Source: JAVBMU01 sp031552185
GTDB lineage: Bacteria > Actinomycetota > Actinomycetes > Actinomycetales > Cellulomonadaceae
DNA length: 57,123 bases
Direction: 5' to 3'
Assembly: GCA_031552185.1 (NCBI GenBank)
Contig: JAVBMU010000013.1
Location: 1 to 57,123 of the forward strand
Positions 29,189 to 36,459 of the stretch are shown piece by piece. The stretch's first letter is position 1. Each line of letters starts with the position of its first letter. The notes under the pieces were generated by a model. That model saw only the letters and a program-made list of their open reading frames with translations. It was not told the origin of the DNA and made no database searches. The position numbers and the translations under genes are program-made.

Positions 29189-30477
29189 GCGGCGAACGCG
29201 CGCGGTGGTCGCAGGACGACGCCGCCATCGGGACCCGGTTGCTGCCCGTCGGCGTCGGCGGCGATATCGGCGTCTACGCGGTGTTGCGGGCGTTCCACGA
29301 GGCGTACGGCTGCGACGCCGTGGTGATTTCCGCCGTCGCGACCCGGGCGATGCAGTCCTCGAGCTTCATCTCGAACGTCGTCGTGCCCGGCATCGATCGG
29401 GGCGAGGTCCTGGTCGAGGCGCTCGAGCGGGTGGCCGCCCAATTCCCCGACGTGGTCCCGGTGCTGATCACGAACGCCGACTGGTTCGTGCGCGCGGTGA
29501 TCGAGAACCGGGACCGGCTGGCCAAGAGCTACGTGCTCCCGTACTGCTCGTTGGAGGTGCTGGAACGGGTCTCCAGCAAGGAGGGCTTCGCCGAGGTGTG
29601 CGCGCGACTCGGCATCCCGACGCCGCGCACCGTCGTCGTCGACGTGCCGAAACTGGCCGCGGCCGGCGGCGCCGACGCCGTCGCCGCGCTCGACGTCGAC
29701 CTTGACTTTCCCGTCGTCGCCAAGCCGTCGAACAGCGCGGACTACCACTACGTCTCGTTCCCGGGCAAGCGCAAGATCCACCACGTCGACACCCGGGCCG
29801 AACTCGACGACCTGCTCGGCAGACTGGTCGCCGCCGGCTATCCCGGCACGTTCCTGGTGCAGGAGTTCATCCCCGGCGACGAGACCCAGATGCGCTCCCT
29901 CACCGCCTACCGGGATACCGCGGGGCAGGTGACCCTGCTGGCCACGGGCCGCGTCCTGCTCGAGGAGCACACCCCCGGCACGCTCGGCATCCCGGCCGCG
30001 ATCCTCACCGAGGCGTACGACGACGCGATGGACGCGGCCACGAGGTTTCTCAACGCGACCGGCTACGTCGGCTTCGCCAACTTCGACTACAAGCGCGATC
30101 CGCGCACCGGGCAGCACGTGTACTTCGAGGTCAACCCGCGGGTCGGGCGGAACAACTATTACGTCACCGCCGCGGGGGTCAACGTCGCGCGCGTCCTGGT
30201 GGAGGACCAGGTGCTCGGCCGGCGCGTGGTACCGCGGCGCACCGACCGCGAGGTGCTCTACTCCGTGGTGCCGTTCGGGCTGCTCACTCGCTACATCGAG
30301 GACCCCGAGCTGCTCGACCGGCTGCGCGCGGCAAAGCAGCGCGGCGACGTCGTCAACCCGCTCAAGTACCGCGGCGACGCCCGGCCGCGCCGGCGGGCGA
30401 TCATCGCCCTGATGACGCAAAACTTCCGGCGCAAGTACGCCAAGTACTACCCGAAGCCCACCGCGACGGGGTACTGA
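29185..30477 (+). CDS. ATP-grasp carboxylate-amine ligase (D-aspartate ligase-like)
   Basis: 430 residues with an ATP-grasp core: DFPVVAKPSNSADYHYV and KRKIHHVDT (nucleotide lysine region), FLVQEFIPGDETQMRSLTAY, then GFANFDYKRDPRTGQHVYFEVNPRVGRNNYY with the metal-binding Glu and Asn. The N-terminal domain (GGDIGVYAVLRAFHEAYG) and the final layout resemble D-aspartate ligases and related carboxylate-amine ligases. The true substrate pair is not visible in sequence. GTG start, translationally coupled to gnd by a 4-base overlap, yet no obvious metabolic link with 6PGDH. Confidence 0.85.
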   Translation: MSGERARWSQDDAAIGTRLLPVGVGGDIGVYAVLRAFHEAYGCDAVVISAVATRAMQSSSFISNVVVPGIDRGEVLVEALERVAAQFPDVVPVLITNADWFVRAVIENRDRLAKSYVLPYCSLEVLERVSSKEGFAEVCARLGIPTPRTVVVDVPKLAAAGGADAVAALDVDLDFPVVAKPSNSADYHYVSFPGKRKIHHVDTRAELDDLLGRLVAAGYPGTFLVQEFIPGDETQMRSLTAYRDTAGQVTLLATGRVLLEEHTPGTLGIPAAILTEAYDDAMDAATRFLNATGYVGFANFDYKRDPRTGQHVYFEVNPRVGRNNYYVTAAGVNVARVLVEDQVLGRRVVPRRTDREVLYSVVPFGLLTRYIEDPELLDRLRAAKQRGDVVNPLKYRGDARPRRRAIIALMTQNFRRKYAKYYPKPTATGY

Positions 30478-30490
30478 CCGGGCGGACGTT

Positions 30491-30519
30491 GGCGGCCGCT
30501 GCGGCCGACCGCGGCCGCC
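30491..30519. terminator. Hairpin between convergent genes
   Basis: GGCGGCCGC (30491-30499) and its complement GCGGCCGCC (30511-30519) with an 11-nt loop, in the 50-base gap between the ATP-grasp gene and the next leftward gene. No U-tract. Confidence 0.6.
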
Positions 30520-30527
30520 GCGACGGC

Positions 30528-31013
30528 TCAGCCGAGTTCGGAAGTACCGGAGTAGATGTGCAGCACCGGGAGGTCGAGGTCGGCGCGGAGCCGGGAGGCC
30601 CAGTCGCGGTGGAACGTGTCCTCGACGGCGTGCGGATAGGTCACGACGACGATCTGGCGCACCGAACCCGCGGCCACGGCCTTGATCGCGGCCGGGATCG
30701 GGTCGTCCTCGGTCACCATGCCGTCGGCTCCGACGCCGGCCGCGCGGAATTGCGCCACGCTGCCCTCGAGTTGCTCGGCCGCGGTGGCCGTCGCCTGCGC
30801 CGGGTCGGGTTCGCGGCCGAGCACCTCCTCCCAGGCCTCGCGCAGTTCGCCGACGCTCAGGTAGTCCACGATCGACGTCACCAGATTGCGTTCGGTGTCG
30901 GCCGGCACCAGGACGCGGAAGGCCACGTCCTCGCCGTCGTACAGGGACAGGATGTGCTGGACGTCGGCCGGATTCAGTGTGTCCTCGGCCAGGATGAGGA
31001 TGGTGTCGCTCAC
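30528..31013 (-). CDS. Universal-stress-like alpha/beta protein, function unknown
   Basis: 161 residues: MSDTILILAEDTL, AFRVLVPADTERN, and IKAVAAGSVRQIVVVTYPHAVED alternate strand and helix as in Rossmann/USP-like proteins, ending in LDLPVLHIYSG. No catalytic motif that I recognise and the usual USP ATP loop (G-x2-G-x9-G-S/T) is not evident. It follows the reductase-like gene by 31 bases and probably shares its transcript. Confidence 0.75.
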   Translation of the reverse strand: MSDTILILAEDTLNPADVQHILSLYDGEDVAFRVLVPADTERNLVTSIVDYLSVGELREAWEEVLGREPDPAQATATAAEQLEGSVAQFRAAGVGADGMVTEDDPIPAAIKAVAAGSVRQIVVVTYPHAVEDTFHRDWASRLRADLDLPVLHIYSGTSELG

Positions 31014-31044
31014 GCGGTCAGCCTAACCGGGTGCTCGGCGGGCG

Positions 31045-31986
31045 TCACTCGGCCGGTCGCAGCGACCACCGGGCGAGGAGCGTGCCCTCCGCGTGCAGCA
31101 ACTGAATCAGCCGGGCGGGGCGCTCGCCGGCGGCGGCCGGCGCGGCGATGCTCGGCCCGGCGATGCTCGGCGCGGCGAGGTTCGCCGGGCCGACGACGCG
31201 GCCCGGTCCCGCCCCGACCAGGAGCGGCGTCGTGGTCAGGCACAGTTCGTCCACGAGGTCGACGGCGAGCAGCGCGGCCAACAGGGTTGGGCCGCCTTCG
31301 CACAGCACGTTGCGTAGCCCGCAGTCGGCCAGGGCGGCGAGCCCGGCCGCCAGGTCGAGGCCGCCGCCGGGGATCGGGGCGGTCGCCGCGGCGTTGGCGC
31401 GGGTTCCCGTCCCGGCCGGGCCGACGACGATCACCCGGTCGGCCGGCAGCGCGGCCCGGGCCGCCTGGGCGCCGGCGTCGCCGGTGATCATGAACGGCGG
31501 CCGATCGGCGGCGGCGAGCACCGCCGGCACCGATCCCGAGGCGCTGACGAGCGCGAGTTCGATGGGCGCCCGGCGCAGGTACTCCAGGCCCTTCGGCGTG
31601 CTCAGTTGCGGGTACGACTCGGCCCGCGCCGTGCCTGCGCCGACGACGACGACGTCGGCCAGCGCCCGCAACACCCGGAACACCCGCCAGTCGGCGGCGT
31701 CGTTGATCGTGCCCGAACGGTGGTCCGAGCCCCAGGCGCCGCCGTCGACGCTCGCGACCATGTTCGCCCGGACGTACCAGCGCCGGTCGCCGGCGCCGGA
31801 TGAGGCGCCGGCCGCGTCGGTGGCTGAGTCCGGCGAGGGGTTGGCGCCCGAGTCCGACGGTGCGCCGACGTCGGCGGCAGGCGGGTAGGCGAACGCCCGG
31901 ACCAGGGCTTCCTCGGCGGGATCCGGCGCGATGGTCCCCGATCCGTGCGCCGGGAGCAGGACATCGAGCGAAGGAAGTGCGCGCAT
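31045..31986 (-). CDS. RibD C-terminal/dihydrofolate reductase-fold pyrimidine reductase-like protein
   Basis: 313 residues. Core segments YVRANMVASVDGGAWGSDHRSG, VVVGAGTARAESYPQL and NVLCEGGPTLLAALLAVDLVDELCLTTTPLLVG are those of the RibD_C/DHFR-fold reductases that use NADPH on aminopyrimidine intermediates of riboflavin synthesis. Actinomycetes carry several such stand-alone paralogues of uncertain substrate. A Ser/Ala-rich insertion (about residues 38-68) precedes the core, and a PSIAGPSIAAP repeat lies near the C-terminus. Start ATG 31986 (MRALPSLDVLL) was chosen for family similarity; divergent from zapE by 86 bases. Confidence 0.85.
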   Translation of the reverse strand: MRALPSLDVLLPAHGSGTIAPDPAEEALVRAFAYPPAADVGAPSDSGANPSPDSATDAAGASSGAGDRRWYVRANMVASVDGGAWGSDHRSGTINDAADWRVFRVLRALADVVVVGAGTARAESYPQLSTPKGLEYLRRAPIELALVSASGSVPAVLAAADRPPFMITGDAGAQAARAALPADRVIVVGPAGTGTRANAAATAPIPGGGLDLAAGLAALADCGLRNVLCEGGPTLLAALLAVDLVDELCLTTTPLLVGAGPGRVVGPANLAAPSIAGPSIAAPAAAGERPARLIQLLHAEGTLLARWSLRPAE

Positions 31987-32072
31987 GGCGGCAACGCTAA
32001 CTGGTGCGGCCCGGCGGCGTCGGCCCCGGACGGGCCTTGGGCGCGCGGAGCGTGCGCGGCTAGCCTGGTCGC

Positions 32073-33167
32073 GTGAGCGAAGCCCCGCCCGCAACGGGCC
32101 GATCTTGGACATTGCCGACCCCTCGGTCCATCGCCGGAATGCGACCCGCGGTGCCGCCGGCGCGTCTGCTCGCCGACCTGGTGCCGCCGCGGCATTTCGC
32201 AGGCGCCCTCTTCAGCACGTTCCGGCCGGACCCCGAGCACCCGAGCCAGGAGGCGGCGCTCGAGCGGCTTCGCCAGGTGGCGGCGGGCCTGGTCGGGTCC
32301 GGAAACGGCAGCGCGAAGCGGTCCCGACTGGGGCTGTTCGGGGTCGGCAAGCGCGCCGCACCGCCGGTCGCGATCTACCTCGACGGCGGTTTCGGCGTCG
32401 GAAAAACGCACCTGTTGGCGGCGCTGGCGCACGAGGTCGGCCCCGAGGCGACCGCCTACGGCACTTTCGTCGAGTACACCCACCTGGTCGGCGCGCTCGG
32501 CTTCGGGCCGACGGTGGACGCGCTCGGCGCGCGCCGGCTGGTCTGCATCGACGAGTTCGAGCTAGACGACCCGGGCGACACCGTGCTGATGTCCCGGCTC
32601 CTGCGCGAACTCGCGGACCGGGGCGTGGCGCTCGCCGCGACGTCGAACACCTTGCCCGAGGCGCTGGGCCAGGGGCGCTTCGCCGCGGAGGACTTCCTGC
32701 GGGAGATCCAGGCCTTGTCTGCCCGCTTCCAGGTGCTGCGGATCGACGGCGAGGACTTCCGGCATCGGGCCACGGTCACCGCATCCGATCCGGTGCCGGA
32801 TGACGTCGTCCGGGCGGCGACGATCGGGCACGACGCCGCGACCCTCGACGACTTCGACGATCTGCTCGCCGGCCTCGCCCAGGTCCACCCCAGCCGGTAC
32901 GGGGCGCTGCTCGACGGCGTCGAACTGGTCGGTCTCACCCGCGTCCACCCCGTCACGGACCAGACGTCCGCCCTGCGGCTCGTCGTGCTCGTGGACCGGC
33001 TGTACGACCGGGACGTGACGGTCTTCCTCGGCGGCAGCGGGGAGCACGAGCTGTTTCCCGACGAGTTCCTGCGCGGCGGCTACCGGAAGAAGTACTACCG
33101 GGCGCTGTCCCGCCTCGGCGCGCTCGCCGAATACGGCCGGGCCCAACTCCTGCCACCGGCCGGGTAG
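32073..33167 (+). CDS. zapE: ZapE/AFG1-family ATPase
   Basis: 364 residues. Walker A GGFGVGKTH, Walker B RRLVCIDEFELDDPGDT, ATSNTLPEALG (sensor region) and the family-typical FRHRATV, RLYDRDVTVFLGG and ELFPDEF..GGYRKKYYRALSRL near the C-terminus. ZapE in E. coli acts on the Z-ring and is related to mitochondrial AFG1/LACE1; actinobacterial role unknown. GTG start at 32073. Confidence 0.93.
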   Translation: MSEAPPATGRSWTLPTPRSIAGMRPAVPPARLLADLVPPRHFAGALFSTFRPDPEHPSQEAALERLRQVAAGLVGSGNGSAKRSRLGLFGVGKRAAPPVAIYLDGGFGVGKTHLLAALAHEVGPEATAYGTFVEYTHLVGALGFGPTVDALGARRLVCIDEFELDDPGDTVLMSRLLRELADRGVALAATSNTLPEALGQGRFAAEDFLREIQALSARFQVLRIDGEDFRHRATVTASDPVPDDVVRAATIGHDAATLDDFDDLLAGLAQVHPSRYGALLDGVELVGLTRVHPVTDQTSALRLVVLVDRLYDRDVTVFLGGSGEHELFPDEFLRGGYRKKYYRALSRLGALAEYGRAQLLPPAG

Positions 33168-33178
33168 GGACCATGCCC

Positions 33179-33262
33179 CGGCGCGCGGCGCCACCCCCCG
33201 GCTGGCGGCGCCGCGACCCCGGCTGGCGGCGCCGCGACCCCGGCGGGAAGCGCCGCGACCCC
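33179..33262. repeat. 21-bp tandem repeat between zapE and ppk2
   Basis: GGCTGGCGGCGCCGCGACCCC is repeated exactly at 33200-33220 and 33221-33241; a diverged third unit follows (33242-33262) and a weaker one precedes (from about 33179). It fills most of the 107-base gap between two convergent genes. Confidence 0.88.
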
Positions 33263-33274
33263 GGGAATCACTCG

Positions 33275-34226
33275 CTACGGCATCTCGGCGAGCCGCGCCC
33301 GCTCGTGCGCGACGTCGAAGTCCGCGCTCGGCCATTCGAGGTTCTGCCCGCGCATCGCGTCGAGCAGAAGCTCGGTGATCGCGAGCCGGGCGAACCACTT
33401 CCGGTCGGCGGGCACCACGTGCCACGGCGCGGCCTCGGTATTGGTCCGGTCCAGGACCGCCTGGTAGGCCTCCTGGTAGGCGGGCCACTTGGACCGCGAG
33501 TCGAGATCGCCCGGGTTGTACTTCCAGTACTTGTCGGGCCGGGCGAGCCGCTCGGCCAGGCGCGCCTTCTGTTCGTCGCGCGAGACCAGCATGGCGACCT
33601 TCACCATCGTGATGCCGGACTCGACGAGCTTCGCCTCCCAGGCGTTGATCTCGTCGTACCGCTTCTCCCACACGTCCTTGGGCACCAGGGAATCGACGCG
33701 GACCACGAGGACGTCCTCGTAGTGGGAGCGGTCGAAGACGCCGAGTTGGCCGGGCCGGGGCAGTGCCCGCTTGATCCGCCACAGGTAGTTGTGCCGTCGC
33801 TCCTCGGCGGTCGGCACCCCGAACGAGGTGTGCCGCACCCCGGCCGGGTCCACCATTCCGACGACGTGCCGCACGATGCCGCCCTTGCCGGCGGTGTCCA
33901 TGCCCTGCAGCACCAGCAGCACCGACCGGCTGCCGTCCGATCGCCCGTCGGCGTAGAGGCGTTCCTGCAGGTCGGATAGTTCGGCGCCGTGTCCTGCGGC
34001 CAGCGCCTCGCCGACCTTGCGGTCACCGACGAAGCCGGGCGTCGAGGCGCGGTCGAACGAGTCGATGTCGAACCCGCCCGGAACGCGCAGCGCCTCCCGC
34101 GGCGGCAGCGCCCATCCGGCCGCGGCCTTGCGCGCCTTGCCGGCCGGGCTCCCGGCCGGCCTTGCCGGCCTTGCGGTCCGCCTGCTTCCCGGCCTGCCGG
34201 TCCCTGGACTGCCGCTTCGATCCCAT
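33275..34226 (-). CDS. ppk2: Polyphosphate kinase 2 family protein, N-terminus apparently frameshifted
   Basis: PPK2 core: Walker A VLQGMDTAGKGGIVRHV, FDRSHYEDVLVVRV (lid/base region), RYDEINAWE and WHVVPADRKWFARLAITELL. Transfers phosphate between polyphosphate and nucleotides, or releases it as a PPK2-like phosphotransferase. The core frame has no good start nearby. A Lys/Arg-rich N-terminus beginning MGSKRQSRDRQAGKQADRKA (ATG 34226) lies in another frame with near-perfect third-position GC, while the core frame has poor third-position GC until about 34140. So a one-base indel around 34140-34150 (sequencing error or mutation) is likely. The alternative is GTG 34243, which overlaps the glgX stop as GTGA. 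Confidence 0.8.
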
Positions 34227-34239
34227 GGCGCGAGCGTAC

Positions 34240-36447
34240 TCACCGCTCCGTTCGACGCATCGGCACCGCGGCGGGTGATTCGGCGACGGTCGGCACGGCG
34301 GCCGGGCGGGACAGCACGACGACGCTGCGGGGCGGCAGCGCGATTCCGGCGCCGGGCTTGAAACAGGCGCCCAGCCGGTCCTCGTCCGCGGTGTCGAGCA
34401 CGACCGTCCACTCCTCGCCGTAGTGCGGTCCGGGCACCGTGAACGTCAGGTCGCCGTCATGGGCGCTGAGCAGGAGCAGGAAGGAATCGTCGACAATCGG
34501 TTCGCCCCGGCGGTCGGGTTCGGGAATGCGGTCGCCGTTGAGGAAGATCATCACCGAGCGGGCGTACGCGTGATCCCAGTCCACCGCGTCCATCGGCGAG
34601 CCCGTGAGGTCGAGCCATTCGATGTCCGGGACGGGCGCGCCGTCGGGCCCCGTCGCCGGCGCCGGGTCCGCGGGGCGCCGGCTGTCGCCGTCGCGGCCCT
34701 CGTAGAACCGACGCCGGTGCAGCAGCGGGTGGTCCCGGCGCAGCCGGACCAGCCGGCGGGTGAACTCGAGCAGCGCGCGCCGCTCGTCGTCGAGGTGCCA
34801 GTCCATCCAGGTGATCTCGTTGTCCTGGCAATAGCCGTTGTTGTTGCCGCGCTGCGTGCGGCCGATCTCGTCCCCGTGGGCGAGCATCGGCACGCCCTGG
34901 CTGAGCAGCAGCGTGGCGAGGAAATTCCGGCGCTGCCGGGCCCGCAGGGCGCGGACGTCGGCCTCGTCGCTCGGGCCTTCGACGCCGCAGTTCCAGGACC
35001 GGTTGTGGCTTTCCCCGTCCCGGTTTTCCTCGCCGTTGTCCTCATTGTGCTTGCTGTTGTAGGACACGAGGTCGGTCAGCGTGAAGCCGTCGTGCGCGGT
35101 GACGAAGTTGATCGAGGCGATCGGCTTGCGGCCCGTGTGCTCGTACAGGTCCGACGAGCCGGTCAGTCGGCTGGCGAACTCCGGCAACGTGGACGGCTCG
35201 CCGCGCCAGAAGTCGCGCACGGTGTCCCGGAAGCGGCCGTTCCATTCGGTCCACAACGGCGGGAACCCGCCCACCTGGTAGCCGCCGTCGCCCAGGTCCC
35301 ACGGCTCGGCGATCAACTTGACCTGGGAGATCACCGGGTCCTGGTGCACGATGTCGAAGAACGCCGACAGCCGATCCACCTCGTGGAACTGCCGGGCGAG
35401 GGTGGCGGCGAGGTCGAACCGGAACCCGTCCACATGCATCTCGGTGATCCAGTACCGCAGCGAATCCATGATCAGTTGCAGCACCTGCGGGGAGCGCATG
35501 AGCAGCGAGTTGCCCGTGCCGGTGGTGTCGAAGTAGTGTCGCTGATCGCCGTCGACCAGTCGGTAATAGGCGGCGTTGTCGATGCCGCGGAAGGACAGCG
35601 TCGGGCCCAGGTGATTTCCCTCGGCGGTGTGGTTGTAGACGACGTCGAGGATCACCTCTATGTCGGCCTCATGCATCGCCTTGACCATGGCCTTGAATTC
35701 GGCCACCTGCGCGCCTCGGGTGCCGTAGGCGGCGAACCCGCCGTGCGGGGCGAAGAAGCCGATCGTGTGGTAGCCCCAGTAATTCACCAGGCCGCGCGCG
35801 GTCAGGCTCGGGTCGGTGACGAACTGGTGTACCGGCATCAATTCGACGGCGGTCACCCCGAGCGAACTCAGGTGGTCGATGACGGCGGGGTGCGCCATCC
35901 CCGCGTACGTTCCCCGCAGCTCGGCGGGCACACCGGGGTGCCGCATGGTCATGCCCTTGACGTGTGACTCATAAATCACACTGTCGTGATAATCACGCAT
36001 CGGCGGCCGGTCGTGCGCCCAATCGAAATACGGATTGACGACGACGCCGACCATGGTGTGCCCGGCCGAATCGGCCGTATTCAGCGCGGTCTCGTCGGGC
36101 CGGCCCGGCTGGTAGGAGAACAGCGACGGATCACCGTCGATAACACCGTCGATCGCCTTGGCGTACGGGTCGAGCAGGAGCTTGGCCGGGTTGCATCGAT
36201 GCCCGGACTCCGGCTCGTAGGGACCGTGGACCCGGTAGCCGTAGCGCGTGCCCGGCCCGATGGCGGGCAGGTAGACGTGCCAGACGTGCGCGTCGACTTC
36301 GGTGACGTTGATCCGGTTTTCGGTGCCGTCGTCGCTGATCAGGCACAGTTCAACTCGTGTGGCGACGGATGAGAAGAGGGCAAAGTTGGTGCCCGTCCCG
36401 TCGTAGCTCGCGCCCAGGGGATAGGGGCGTCCCGGCCAGGTCTGCAT
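34240..36447 (-). CDS. glgX: Glycogen debranching enzyme GlgX (isoamylase type)
   Basis: 735 residues, GH13_11. N-terminal CBM48-like region (RPYPLGASYDGTGTNFALFS), catalytic barrel with YESHVKGMT, ILDVVYNHTAEGN (region I), DGFRFDLAATLAR (region II, nucleophile Asp), LIAEPWDLG (region III, acid Glu) and FVTAHDGFTL (region IV, His-Asp). Cleaves alpha-1,6 branches of glycogen limit dextrin; GlgX often neighbours trehalose genes, absent here. It begins only 12 bases after the STAND ATPase stop codon on the same strand, so its promoter would lie within that gene unless the two are cotranscribed. Confidence 0.95.
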   Translation of the reverse strand: MQTWPGRPYPLGASYDGTGTNFALFSSVATRVELCLISDDGTENRINVTEVDAHVWHVYLPAIGPGTRYGYRVHGPYEPESGHRCNPAKLLLDPYAKAIDGVIDGDPSLFSYQPGRPDETALNTADSAGHTMVGVVVNPYFDWAHDRPPMRDYHDSVIYESHVKGMTMRHPGVPAELRGTYAGMAHPAVIDHLSSLGVTAVELMPVHQFVTDPSLTARGLVNYWGYHTIGFFAPHGGFAAYGTRGAQVAEFKAMVKAMHEADIEVILDVVYNHTAEGNHLGPTLSFRGIDNAAYYRLVDGDQRHYFDTTGTGNSLLMRSPQVLQLIMDSLRYWITEMHVDGFRFDLAATLARQFHEVDRLSAFFDIVHQDPVISQVKLIAEPWDLGDGGYQVGGFPPLWTEWNGRFRDTVRDFWRGEPSTLPEFASRLTGSSDLYEHTGRKPIASINFVTAHDGFTLTDLVSYNSKHNEDNGEENRDGESHNRSWNCGVEGPSDEADVRALRARQRRNFLATLLLSQGVPMLAHGDEIGRTQRGNNNGYCQDNEITWMDWHLDDERRALLEFTRRLVRLRRDHPLLHRRRFYEGRDGDSRRPADPAPATGPDGAPVPDIEWLDLTGSPMDAVDWDHAYARSVMIFLNGDRIPEPDRRGEPIVDDSFLLLLSAHDGDLTFTVPGPHYGEEWTVVLDTADEDRLGACFKPGAGIALPPRSVVVLSRPAAVPTVAESPAAVPMRRTER

Positions 36448-36459
36448 CCGGCAAGGATG

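Noticed and set aside
27403..30477. A 1024-codon plus-strand frame beginning inside DUF3000
   Set aside because: Only its last 430 codons (from GTG 29185) are protein-like; the earlier part is out of frame with gnd and Arg-rich noise.
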